Under the pieces are notes generated by a model. The model was not told the origin of the DNA and searched no databases. It worked only from the letters and a program-made list of their open reading frames with translations. The translations under genes and the position numbers were made by a program. DNA of 64,000 bases from an uncultured Paracoccaceae bacterium (lineage in GTDB: Bacteria; Pseudomonadota; Alphaproteobacteria; Rhodobacterales; Rhodobacteraceae): NCBI GenBank assembly GCA_937916485.1, contig CALFSV010000120.1:4293-68292 (forward strand). Reading direction: 5' to 3'. Below, one piece after another: positions 45,054 through 52,963 of this stretch (position 1 is the stretch's first letter; each line of letters begins with the position of its first letter).

Positions 45054-45082
45054 AGGCTAAGCAAAGCGCCCCACTGCGTCAA
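45054..45082 (-). promoter_or_regulatory. Sigma-70-type promoter of candidate small RNA 2
   Basis: On the minus strand TTGACG (45082-45077), exactly 17 bases, TAGCCT (45059-45054). This is the best consensus match in the gap, and the predicted start is near 45047. A TTATCCACA (DnaA-box-like) sequence lies just upstream at 45088-45096. Confidence 0.6.
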
Positions 45083-45126
45083 CAGGGTTATCCACACAAA
45101 CTCGTGGAAGTAGAGGAAAAGCCCCG

Positions 45127-45232
45127 AAAAAAACCGCGCCCTAAGGCGCGGCAAGTCTGACAGGGAGGGAGTCTTGCCCCATGAGCCACGGGGATGTGGC
45201 CCCAGGGGCATCTTTGAAGCTGGCACAGATTT
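45127..45232 (-). ncRNA. Candidate small RNA 1 (CCCTCCC loop, strong intrinsic terminator)
   Basis: A predicted transcript of about 105 bases. The first stem-loop pairs TGCCCC (45210-45205) with GGGGCA (45180-45175) around an inner GCCAC/GTGGC stem and an ATCCCC loop. The second, GCAAG-A-CT (45177-45170) with AG-A-CTTGC (45158-45151), presents CCCTCCCTGTC in an 11-base loop, which mimics anti-Shine-Dalgarno sequence. The third, CCGCGCC-TTAG-GGCGCGG (45151-45134), is followed by seven T: a strong terminator with no annotated gene upstream. TACAAT (45244-45239) is a good -10. Loop-borne C-rich motifs are known in alphaproteobacterial CcsR/cuckoo RNAs; this does not match their motif exactly. 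Confidence 0.6.
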
Positions 45233-45242
45233 CTTAAGATTG

Positions 45243-45257
45243 TATGGTCTGACCATA
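45243..45257. promoter_or_regulatory. PdhR/FadR-like palindromic operator at a divergent promoter
   Basis: TATGGTC-T-GACCATA, a perfect 7+1+7 palindrome whose core TGGTCTGACCA fits the TGGTnnnACCA pattern of GntR/FadR-family regulators. It overlaps the spacer of the minus-strand promoter (TACAAT 45244-45239) and lies just downstream of a plus-strand TAAGAT (45235-45240) that could drive the HerA-like gene. No GntR gene is in the window. Confidence 0.55.
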
Positions 45258-45297
45258 TCCTGTGCGGCCGGTCCGTCGCGGGGACAAGGGGACCCAG

Positions 45298-46878
45298 ATG
45301 AGTGATGACATTTTCATTGGTGGCGGTGGTAACGGCTATGCAGAGGCGCAGCGACTGTTGCTGAGCCATACCAACCGTCACGGGCTGATTGCCGGGGCAA
45401 CCGGGACCGGCAAGACGGTGACCCTGCAGATCCTTGCAGAAGGGCTGTCGGCGGCGGGCGTTCCAGTGTTTCTGTCGGACGTAAAGGGGGACCTGTCCGG
45501 TCTGGCCAAGTCGGGAAGCCCCGATTTCAAACTCCACGAGCCCTTCATGAAGCGGGCGGCGACTATCGGGCTTGACCTGCAATATGCCGCCACCCCGGTC
45601 ACCTTCTGGGATCTTCTGGGCGAGCAGGGCCATCCGGTCCGGGCGACGGTGGCCGAAATGGGGCCGCTTTTGTTGTCGCGGCTTCTTGATCTGACGGACG
45701 TGCAAGAAGGGGTGTTGAACGTCGCCTTCCGGGTGGCCGATGAAGAAGGGTTGCCGCTTCTGGACCTCGAAGACCTGCAGGCGCTTCTGGTCTGGTGCGG
45801 TCAGAACGCCAAGGACCTGTCTCTGCGCTATGGCAATGTCGCGACGGCCTCTGTCGGGGCGATCCAGCGTCAGCTTCTGGTGCTGGAGAACCAGGGTGGG
45901 GCATCGCTGTTCGGCGAACCGGCGCTGGATCTGCACGATATGATGCGGCTGGATGCCGATGGCCGGGGCATGGTCAACATCCTGGCGGCGGACAGGCTGA
46001 TGAACGCCCCCAGGCTATACGCCACGTTCCTCTTGTGGCTGTTGTCAGAGCTGTTTGAGGAAATGCCCGAGGTCGGAAACCCGGACAAACCCAAGCTGGT
46101 TTTCTTCTTTGACGAGGCACATCTGCTGTTTGACGATGCCCCCAAGGCACTGATCGAAAAGGTCGAACAGGTCGCCCGGCTGATCCGGTCCAAGGGGGTG
46201 GGGGTGTTTTTCATCACCCAGAACCCCGGCGATGTGCCTGACACTGTTCTGGGCCAGCTTGGCAACCGGGTGCAGCATGCCTTGCGCGCCTTTACGGCCA
46301 AGGACCGCAAGGACCTTGAAAAGGCGGCTGAAACCTATCGCGACAACCCGCGCTTCGACACCGCCGACGCGATCCGCGATGTCGGGACAGGTGAGGCGGT
46401 CACGTCGCTTTTGGATGCCAAGGGCGTGCCGGGCGTGGTAGAGCGAACGTTGATCCGGCCGCCGTCCTCGCAACTTGGCCCAATCACCGGGGCCGAACGG
46501 GCAGAGCTGATGGCCCTGTCTGGCATGGCGGGCAAGTACGACACCCGGCTTGACCGGGATTCGGCCTCTGAAATGCTGGCCCGCCGGGCGGCCGCCGCTG
46601 CGGCGGCGGTGGAGGCGCAAGAGGCGCAAGCAACCACCTCCGAGGCTGAAGATCGCGAATTTCGCAATGCCCGGCGATACGACGGCGGGCGCAGCCCGTC
46701 CTCGCGCGGGTCCGGCGAAGTTACATCGAGAACGAGGCCGACGACCTCGTCCCGCTCCACCCGCAAGACCGAAAGCTTTGGCGACGCAATCAGCTCTGTC
46801 GTCATCAAGGAGCTGAAGGGAACAACCGGCCGACGCATCGTGCGCGGCATATTGGGCGGGATTTTCAAGGCCCGCTAA
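45298..46878 (+). CDS. HerA-like / DUF853 ATPase (YjgR family)
   Basis: A 526-residue P-loop NTPase. Walker A GATGTGKT is at 33-40, Walker [13 protein letters not shown] near 265, and the following [34 protein letters not shown] matches the FtsK-HerA fold sensor region. The C-terminal quarter is Ala/Glu- and Ser/Arg-rich and ends in a basic [23 protein letters not shown] tail. The family is conserved but its role is unclear (DNA translocase-like). ATG 45298 with AAGGGGA upstream; 12 extra residues in the open frame are unsupported. It is the only gene of its unit and ends at a 26-base palindrome. Confidence 0.88.
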   Translation: MSDDIFIGGGGNGYAEAQRLLLSHTNRHGLIAGATGTGKTVTLQILAEGLSAAGVPVFLSDVKGDLSGLAKSGSPDFKLHEPFMKRAATIGLDLQYAATPVTFWDLLGEQGHPVRATVAEMGPLLLSRLLDLTDVQEGVLNVAFRVADEEGLPLLDLEDLQALLVWCGQNAKDLSLRYGNVATASVGAIQRQLLVLENQGGASLFGEPALDLHDMMRLDADGRGMVNILAADRLMNAPRLYATFLLWLLSELFEEMPEVGNPDKPKLVFFFDEAHLLFDDAPKALIEKVEQVARLIRSKGVGVFFITQNPGDVPDTVLGQLGNRVQHALRAFTAKDRKDLEKAAETYRDNPRFDTADAIRDVGTGEAVTSLLDAKGVPGVVERTLIRPPSSQLGPITGAERAELMALSGMAGKYDTRLDRDSASEMLARRAAAAAAAVEAQEAQATTSEAEDREFRNARRYDGGRSPSSRGSGEVTSRTRPTTSSRSTRKTESFGDAISSVVIKELKGTTGRRIVRGILGGIFKAR

Positions 46879-46890
46879 GGGGTCGTCAGG

Positions 46891-46916
46891 GTAAGGTGGG
46901 TCATGACCCACCTTAC
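46891..46916. terminator. 26-base perfect palindrome between convergent genes
   Basis: GTAAGGTGGGTCA joined to its exact complement TGACCCACCTTAC with no spacer, 12 bases after one stop codon and 3 bases before the other. It would form a 10-11 pair hairpin in either transcript. No T-run follows, so it may act as a bidirectional transcript-end stabiliser or as a dimeric protein site. Confidence 0.65.
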
Positions 46917-46919
46917 GGG

Positions 46920-48224
46920 TCAGAGGGGGCGGATCTTCAATGTAGCGATCCGGTTCTCTTCCTTTTCGACCACCTCGAAACGAAAGCCATGAAAGCTGAA
47001 CACCTGGCCCTCGACCGGGATCATCTGGGCCTCGTGGATCACCAGTCCGGCGATGGTATTGGCCTCTTCGTCGGGCAATTGCCAATCGTGGGCGCGGTTC
47101 AGGTCACGGATCGTCATGGTCCCATCAACGAGGTAGGATCCATCAGGCGCGCGGGCCACGGGTTCTTCGGTCTTGGCGTCGAATTCGTCTGAAATCTCGC
47201 CCACGATCTCTTCGAGGATATCCTCGAGGGTGATCAGGCCCAGCAGGGTGCCGTATTCGTCGATGACAAGGGCAAAGTGGCTGTGCCGGGTCAGGAATTG
47301 CCGCATCTGATCGTCCAGCGTGGTGTATTCCGGGACGAAATAGGGGGCCATTGCCACTGTCATGATGTCAAAGGCGGCCAGTTCCTCGGGATCGATACGG
47401 CCGTCGTCGCTTAGCATCCGTTGCATTGCCCGCAGCAGATCCTTGGCATGCAGGATGCCCACGATGTTCTCGGGATCGTCCTTCCACAAGGGCAGGCGGG
47501 TATGGGCGCTTTCAAGGCACAGGCGCAGGATCTCGGTCACCGGCAGATTGGCGTCGATCGTCTCGATGTTGGAGCGGTGAAGCATGATCTCTTCCACCGT
47601 TCGCTCGCCCAGATCGAGCGCGCCAAGGATGCGATCCCGATCCTCTTTTTCGACAACCCCTTCGGAGTGGCCCAGCGCGATGGCGCCGGCGATCTCTTCG
47701 CGCACCGCGAGGATGTTGGTGTCAGGATCGGTCTTGACGCCGAACAGGCGTAGGACCGCTCGCACAAACACCCGCACCGCACCAACGATGGGCGAGAATA
47801 GCAGCACCACCAGCGAGATCGGCCCCGAGACCCGCGAAGCGACGGTTTCGGGGTTGGTGATGGCATAGGTCTTGGGCAGCACCTCGGCAAAGATCAAGAC
47901 CAGAAGCGTCATGATCAGCGTGGCAAAGGCGACCCCGCCGTCACCGAACATGCGCGTCAGCAAGGCGGTGGCCAGCGATGTCGCAAGGATATTGACGACG
48001 TTGTTGCCCAGAAGGACAGAGCCGATCAGCCGCTCATTATCTTCGGTGATCCGCAGCGCAGTGATTGCCCCCGACGATCCCCGGTCTGCCGCCGATCGCA
48101 ACTTACCCCGCGACGCGGCGGTGAGTGCAGTCTCTGAGCCCGAGAAGAAGGCCGAAAAGACAAGCAGAACAATGATCGCCCCGGCAGTGAACCAGAAGGC
48201 GGCGTCAAACATCATGCTTTCCAT
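46920..48224 (-). CDS. HlyC/CorC family membrane protein (CNNM-CBS-CorC)
   Basis: A 434-residue inner-membrane protein with an N-terminal CNNM/DUF21 domain (about 1-190, starting FSAFFSGSETALTAAS, with four hydrophobic segments), a CBS pair (about 205-335) and a C-terminal CorC_HlyC domain (about 350-430, VDGTMTIRDLNRAHDW). Relatives act in magnesium/cobalt export or resistance; the 'hemolysin' label is historical. GGAAAG precedes the ATG. It is 72 bases downstream of xerD and may be co-transcribed with it. Confidence 0.93.
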   Translation of the reverse strand: MESMMFDAAFWFTAGAIIVLLVFSAFFSGSETALTAASRGKLRSAADRGSSGAITALRITEDNERLIGSVLLGNNVVNILATSLATALLTRMFGDGGVAFATLIMTLLVLIFAEVLPKTYAITNPETVASRVSGPISLVVLLFSPIVGAVRVFVRAVLRLFGVKTDPDTNILAVREEIAGAIALGHSEGVVEKEDRDRILGALDLGERTVEEIMLHRSNIETIDANLPVTEILRLCLESAHTRLPLWKDDPENIVGILHAKDLLRAMQRMLSDDGRIDPEELAAFDIMTVAMAPYFVPEYTTLDDQMRQFLTRHSHFALVIDEYGTLLGLITLEDILEEIVGEISDEFDAKTEEPVARAPDGSYLVDGTMTIRDLNRAHDWQLPDEEANTIAGLVIHEAQMIPVEGQVFSFHGFRFEVVEKEENRIATLKIRPL

Positions 48225-48296
48225 AAATATCTTTCCGAGGGCATCGCCCCTTTTATGGGGCGCAAGGCGCGTCCCTTCAAGTGGCTTGGAGAATGA

Positions 48297-49244
48297 TTAA
48301 GGTTCTTTGGGGGGCCGCGTCAGGGGATGATGCGTCATGACAAGCTCGCGCAGGCGCGCATCAAGGACATGGGTATAGATTTCGGTGGTCGAGATGTCGG
48401 CATGTCCCAGCATCGTCTGGATCGCCCGCAGGTCGGCCCCGTTGGCCAGCAGGTGGGTGGCAAAAGCGTGGCGCAGGGTGTGTGGGGTCACCGAGGCCGG
48501 GTCAACCCCGGCGGCAACGGCAAAGTCCTTGATCAGCCCAAAGAACCGGTGCCGGGTCAGGTGGCCTTCTTTCCCGCGCGACGGAAACAGAAACTTGCTG
48601 GGCGAATGACCGGCCTTGCGTCGGGCTTCTTCGCCTGCGTCTCGCTCAACCAGCCAGGCGGCCATCGCGGTTCGGGCGGGGGGCGACAGGGGCACCATCC
48701 GCTCCTTTCCACCTTTGCCCTTGACCAGCAGCATCCGGGGATCGCCCCGCGCGGCATTGGCCGGCAGGCTGACCAGTTCGGTCACCCGCATGCCGGTGGC
48801 ATACAACAGCTCCATCAGGCAGGTGTTGCGCAACTGGTCCCGACCGGGGGCGCGGGCGGCAGTTATAAGCCCTTCGACCTCGACCACCTCGAGCGTCTTG
48901 GGAAGCCGCTTGTCCTTGCCCGGCCCCTTGAGGCGCAAGGCGGGGTTGTCGCTGCGCCAACCCTCTTCAAAGGCAAAGCGGTAGAGCTGCTTGATAGCCG
49001 ACAGCCGACGAGCGCGGGTGGATTTGGCCAATCCCTGGGCTTCGCAGAAGATCAGGTAGCCTTCAAAATCCGCTTGGTCCGCGGTGGCAAAATGCTTGGC
49101 CCGACCACCCAGCCAGTCCGCCACGTCGTTCAGGTCACGGGCATAGGCCAGCCTGGTGTTTACGGCGGCATCCAGTTCGGCGGCCTGAGCCTCGAGAAAG
49201 GCCGAAATCCATTGCCGCATTGGCTGGGCGGCAGCGCCTGTCAT
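48297..49244 (-). CDS. xerD: Tyrosine recombinase XerD
   Basis: A 315-residue site-specific recombinase that resolves chromosome dimers at dif together with XerC. The N-terminal core-binding domain (WISAFLEAQAAELDAAVNTRLAYARDL) is followed by the catalytic domain with R153 (ATGMRVTEL), a Lys in VKGKGGKER, H255-x-x-R258 (HTLRHAFATHLL), H281 (LGHADISTTEIYTHV) and nucleophile Y290. Its ATG overlaps the stop of the upstream 519-residue gene (ATGA). XerD is preferred over XerC from the wording of the C-terminal block; this is not absolute. Confidence 0.92.
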   Translation of the reverse strand: MTGAAAQPMRQWISAFLEAQAAELDAAVNTRLAYARDLNDVADWLGGRAKHFATADQADFEGYLIFCEAQGLAKSTRARRLSAIKQLYRFAFEEGWRSDNPALRLKGPGKDKRLPKTLEVVEVEGLITAARAPGRDQLRNTCLMELLYATGMRVTELVSLPANAARGDPRMLLVKGKGGKERMVPLSPPARTAMAAWLVERDAGEEARRKAGHSPSKFLFPSRGKEGHLTRHRFFGLIKDFAVAAGVDPASVTPHTLRHAFATHLLANGADLRAIQTMLGHADISTTEIYTHVLDARLRELVMTHHPLTRPPKEP

Positions 49245-50800
49245 GAAAGGCGGTCGAGAATGAGGTATTGCAGCGCCGCCCGGCGGGCAACTTCCTCAAG
49301 CCCCACGGCCCGGAAGGTGGCAAGCGCATCGGTGATGGCCATGTAGTCACCCGCCGCCCCCTGGCCAAAGGCCGCGATGGCCCGTAACAGGGCCTCGCCC
49401 AACCGTCCCGCCTCAAGATGCTGGGCAAGGGCGGCCGGGACCGGTGCACCGGCGAAGGCGGCATGGACCGCCGCCGCGCCTGCCTGGGCAGGTACTGGCA
49501 CGCTGCGGACATCGCCCCGGGCGATCGCAGCCAGAAACCGGTCCTGTGCCGAGTCATCCGGGCGCGGTTGGGCCGCGGCCTCGTAATCGGGCGACAAGAG
49601 GCCAATCGTCCTTGCCAGACGAGCAGCCTCGCCGGTCAGGGGCAACCCGGCAAGGGCAGGGGCATAAAGGGTGGCAAAGGCGACTTCGGTCTGGGCGGTA
49701 AGCATCGCGGACCAAGCATCGGCCAGGCTGCTTGTTACGGCGCCGGTATCGCGGGCGCGGATGGCCACGTCAAAACGCTGGATTGCCTCGGCACGGTCCC
49801 AGACACCGCCAGAGGCAGCGGGCGTGCGCTTGGTATAGGCCGCAAGCAGGACCGAAGGGGCAATCGCCTGTTCGCGCGCCAGGCGCTCGGCGGCCTCCAT
49901 CTGGGTCCGCCATGCAACCGTCGCGCGCAGGTCGGCATGGGCGAAGGCAAGCGGCAGGTTCGAAGTTGGCAAGGCCTCGCCAATCGCCTCCCGCATGAGG
50001 AAGACAAGCGGACTGGGCCGTGAGGGCGGCGGCAACGGCGCAGCTCCATCAGAAATGGCTGGGTCAAGAAAGCGGGACAGCAAGGCGTCCTCTTCATCGC
50101 TGACATCGCCAAGGGCGCGAGCGGTATTCAACGTCAGGGCGGCTCCGTTCCAGTCGCCGTTCCGGGCCGTACAGAAGATCCGGGCCGGGTAGGTCGGGGC
50201 CAGCGTCGGACGCGATCGTAGCAAGGCGCAAGCCTCGTTCTCGGTGCCGGTCAGCAGCGACACGTCAAACGCACGGCGGTAGACCGCCGGGTCATCATAT
50301 CCGGCTGCCTCGATCAGGGAACGGGCCTGAACCAAGGCCCCTTGGTCCAACAGCTTGTCGATCCGCGCCAGCAGAAGCGCGTCGGTGGCGCTGGACAGCG
50401 CCGGTCGCTCTGCCTTAGCCAGCATCAATGTGACCAGAAGGTCATGAAGGGCGGGCAGGTTGCGCGTCCGTTCGGCCTGGATCAGCCCGACAAGGGTCGC
50501 CTCGGCGCTGTTGGCCCAGATCGTTTCTGGCAGACCGGTCTGGGAAGAGGGCAAGACCCCCACGATGCGGGCACCAGCCCCATCAAGCGGCGTTACCGTG
50601 ATCTCGGGCGTCGAGGCATTATTGGATACCGGTGGCTCGTCAAAGAACGGGCCAACCCCCGTTTGCGAGGCGGAAGCCGGGACCTGCACGCTTTGGGACA
50701 GCCAGTCTATGGCGGATAGCGGCTCTGTCTCCTGGGCCTGCGCCAGTCCTGCAAAGGCAAAAAAACCAAGAATCGTCCCAGTCAAAGGCCGGGGCATCAT
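49241..50800 (-). CDS. Hypothetical exported protein (519 aa) coupled to xerD
   Basis: I do not recognise this protein. From ATG 50800 it has a signal peptide (MMPRPLTGTILGFFAFAGLAQAQ), a Pro/Ser-rich stretch to about residue 90, and then a long alanine- and leucine-rich helical region resembling TPR/HEAT-like repeats to the end (LQYLILDRLS). Two ATGs are adjacent (50800 and 50797). It starts 2 bases after a 50-residue membrane protein gene and overlaps xerD by ATGA. A periplasmic scaffold role is only a guess; coupling to xerD may be incidental. Confidence 0.75.
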   Translation of the reverse strand: MMPRPLTGTILGFFAFAGLAQAQETEPLSAIDWLSQSVQVPASASQTGVGPFFDEPPVSNNASTPEITVTPLDGAGARIVGVLPSSQTGLPETIWANSAEATLVGLIQAERTRNLPALHDLLVTLMLAKAERPALSSATDALLLARIDKLLDQGALVQARSLIEAAGYDDPAVYRRAFDVSLLTGTENEACALLRSRPTLAPTYPARIFCTARNGDWNGAALTLNTARALGDVSDEEDALLSRFLDPAISDGAAPLPPPSRPSPLVFLMREAIGEALPTSNLPLAFAHADLRATVAWRTQMEAAERLAREQAIAPSVLLAAYTKRTPAASGGVWDRAEAIQRFDVAIRARDTGAVTSSLADAWSAMLTAQTEVAFATLYAPALAGLPLTGEAARLARTIGLLSPDYEAAAQPRPDDSAQDRFLAAIARGDVRSVPVPAQAGAAAVHAAFAGAPVPAALAQHLEAGRLGEALLRAIAAFGQGAAGDYMAITDALATFRAVGLEEVARRAALQYLILDRLS

Positions 50801-50802
50801 CG

Positions 50803-50955
50803 TCACTGGACCTCTAACGTTACGGGGGCTGAAATCTGTTCTGCTGGGGCCGCGAAATCTGTCGGCAAGAAGATCGGACCGATGTAGGCGTAGGCTACAA
50901 AGGCGATTGCGGCCAGTACGATCAGGATGAAGAGATACTTGATCAGCCGCCACAT
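50803..50955 (-). CDS. Small single-pass membrane protein (50 aa)
   Basis: MWRLIKYLFILIVLAAIAFV continues into AYAYIGPIFLPTDF and ends in a short polar periplasmic tail (APAEQISAPVTLEVQ). One membrane helix spans about residues 3-24. GAGG precedes ATG 50955 by about 8 bases; the frame is open to 51072 but that adds a very basic 39-residue leader without support. It is 2 bases ahead of the 519-residue exported protein. Small proteins of this type are common first genes of Rhodobacterales operons; the function is unknown. Confidence 0.65.
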   Translation of the reverse strand: MWRLIKYLFILIVLAAIAFVAYAYIGPIFLPTDFAAPAEQISAPVTLEVQ

Positions 50956-51129
50956 GTGTCTGCCTCGCCCGTTCGCTGGTCTCTTTGTCGGCTTTCGCCG
51001 TCTTCTCCTACCATTATAACTGGTCTTTTCCGCAATATCACGCCATTCAGTAAACGATTTTTTGATCGGCAAGGCCCGGCCGATTCATATGAGGACAGGG
51101 CAAGACGAAAGTAATATGGGTTTGGAGGC

Positions 51130-51744
51130 ATGACGCGGGAGGGGACCGGGCCAACAGGGCCTTTGGCAAACGGTTCAGAGCCTGCCGCGCGTCATGGCAC
51201 GCGGCGGCTTTTGCGCACCGTCGTGCTTGTCGGGATGATGGGGTCGGGCAAATCCGCCATCGGCCGTGCCCTGTCCCAGAAACTGGGCGTTCCCTTCATC
51301 GACTCCGACGCCGAGATCGAGGCTGCCGCAAATGCCACCATCGCCGAGATTTTCGCCCGCGATGGCGAGACGTTCTTTCGCCGGCGCGAGGCCGAAGTGA
51401 TTGCCCGGCTGTTGCGTGCGCCTCCGATGGTCTTGTCGACCGGCGGCGGGGCCTTCATGTCCGAACGGAACCGCAAGGCCATTTCCGAACATGGGGTATC
51501 CCTTTGGTTGAACGCCTCTCTCCCCACGCTATGGGAGCGGGTCCGCCACAAGGACACCCGCCCTTTGCTGCAGCAGGCTGATCCCAAAGGCACGCTTGCC
51601 GCGCTGTATCAGGACCGGCTGCCCACCTACGCCCTTGCCGACCTGAGCGTGTTTGCAGAGCCCGGATACTCGATCGAGGACACGACCAACCTCGCCGTCA
51701 AGACCTTGTTGACCCGACCTGATGTACTGGAGCCCACATCATGA
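51130..51744 (+). CDS. aroK: Shikimate kinase
   Basis: A 204-residue kinase of the aromatic amino acid pathway (shikimate to shikimate 3-phosphate). Walker A GMMGSGKS is at 35-42, the shikimate-binding DSDAEIE is near 56, and the FFRRREAEVI and STGGGAFM motifs follow. An N-terminal extension of about 30 residues precedes the fold. The GGAGG sequence is only one base from the ATG, which is too close; a 5-codon ORF (51116-51133) ends exactly over the start codon and could deliver ribosomes. The stop overlaps aroB (ATGA). Confidence 0.94.
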   Translation: MTREGTGPTGPLANGSEPAARHGTRRLLRTVVLVGMMGSGKSAIGRALSQKLGVPFIDSDAEIEAAANATIAEIFARDGETFFRRREAEVIARLLRAPPMVLSTGGGAFMSERNRKAISEHGVSLWLNASLPTLWERVRHKDTRPLLQQADPKGTLAALYQDRLPTYALADLSVFAEPGYSIEDTTNLAVKTLLTRPDVLEPTS

Positions 51745-52874
51745 CTATCGCCACCGCGCCTGCCCCCGAAACCGTTCGGGTGGATCTGCCCGGTCGGGCC
51801 TATGACATCATGATCGGGACTGGGCTTTTGGAGCAGGCGGCGACTCATTTGCAGCCCCTTTTGCGGCGCAAGCGAGTGGCGATCGTGACCGAGACGAGGG
51901 TCGCGGCCCATCACCTTCAGACCCTGCTTGAGACCTTTTCTGACGCGGGTATCGCCGCGTCGACCCTGATCCTGCCTCCGGGAGAAGGGACCAAGGACTG
52001 GCCGCATTTCACCGAGACCGCCGACTGGCTCTTGTCTGAAAAGATCGAAAGGGGCGACATCGTCGTGGCTTTTGGCGGTGGTGTCATCGGGGATCTTGCC
52101 GGTTTTGCAGCGGCCGTCGTCCGGCGTGGTATCCGCTTTGTGCAGATCCCGACGACGTTGCTGGCGCAGGTTGACAGTTCGGTCGGAGGTAAGACGGGGA
52201 TCAACACCAAGATGGGCAAGAACCTTGTCGGGGCCTTTCACCAGCCATCCCTTGTTCTTGCCGATATTGGACTGCTTGACAGCCTGCCGCGCCGCGATCT
52301 TTTGGCCGGCTATGGCGAGGTGGTGAAATACGGCCTCTTGGGCGACGCCGCCTTCTTTGACTGGCTTGAACAGAATGGTCCCGCGCTTGCGAAGGGTGAC
52401 CTCGCCGCGCGTAGCTATGCGGTTCGTCGGTCCTGCGAGATGAAGGCAGGCATTGTCATGCGCGACGAGACCGAGCAGGGGGAACGGGCGCTGTTGAACC
52501 TTGGTCATACCTTCTGCCACGCGCTGGAGGCTGCCACCGGATACTCGCACCGTTTGCTTCACGGCGAAGGGGTGGCGGTCGGCTGTGCCCTTGCCTTTGA
52601 ACTCTCGGCCCGGCTGGGTCTGTGTTCACAAGAGGATCCGTCCCGCGTCCGTGCCCATTTGCGGGCCATGGGGATGAAGACCGATATCGCCGACATACCC
52701 GGCGATCTGCCCGATGCAGACGGTCTGCTGCGGTTGATGGGGCAGGACAAGAAGGTGGTCGACGGAACCTTGCGGTTCATTCTGGCCCGCGGCATCGGAG
52801 AGGCATTTGTCACCTCGGACGTGCCAAAGGAGACTGTGTTGTCGGTGCTGTCAGACGCCTTGGCGGGTCGCTGA
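51741..52874 (+). CDS. aroB: 3-dehydroquinate synthase
   Basis: A 377-residue NAD- and metal-dependent enzyme for the second step of the shikimate pathway. Family elements are FAVVRRGIRFVQIPTTLLAQVDSSVGGKTGIN, LVGAFHQPSLVLAD and the metal ligands in GYGEVVKYGLL, LLNLGHTFCHALEA and LLHGEGVAVG. It is translationally coupled to aroK by ATGA at 51741-51744. The aroK-aroB pair is standard in proteobacteria. Confidence 0.96.
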   Translation: MTIATAPAPETVRVDLPGRAYDIMIGTGLLEQAATHLQPLLRRKRVAIVTETRVAAHHLQTLLETFSDAGIAASTLILPPGEGTKDWPHFTETADWLLSEKIERGDIVVAFGGGVIGDLAGFAAAVVRRGIRFVQIPTTLLAQVDSSVGGKTGINTKMGKNLVGAFHQPSLVLADIGLLDSLPRRDLLAGYGEVVKYGLLGDAAFFDWLEQNGPALAKGDLAARSYAVRRSCEMKAGIVMRDETEQGERALLNLGHTFCHALEAATGYSHRLLHGEGVAVGCALAFELSARLGLCSQEDPSRVRAHLRAMGMKTDIADIPGDLPDADGLLRLMGQDKKVVDGTLRFILARGIGEAFVTSDVPKETVLSVLSDALAGR

Positions 52875-52926
52875 TACAGGTAGAAGGCGACGGTTTGCCT
52901 AGCCCCGTCAGGTGCAAAACGCCAAC

Positions 52927-52949
52927 GCGGCCCCCTGACAGGTGGCCGC
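52927..52949. terminator. Possible hairpin terminator between aroB and ssb
   Basis: GCGGCC (52927-52932) pairs with GGCCGC (52944-52949); an inner CCT/AGG can extend the stem across one mismatch. It lies between convergent genes. No T-run is present, so efficiency is uncertain. Confidence 0.4.
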
Positions 52950-52963
52950 ATCGGACAAAATCT

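Noticed and set aside
44933..45256. 107-residue open frame on the minus strand
   Set aside because: It crosses two intrinsic terminators and a promoter and has no protein-like features; the structured RNA reading explains the region better.
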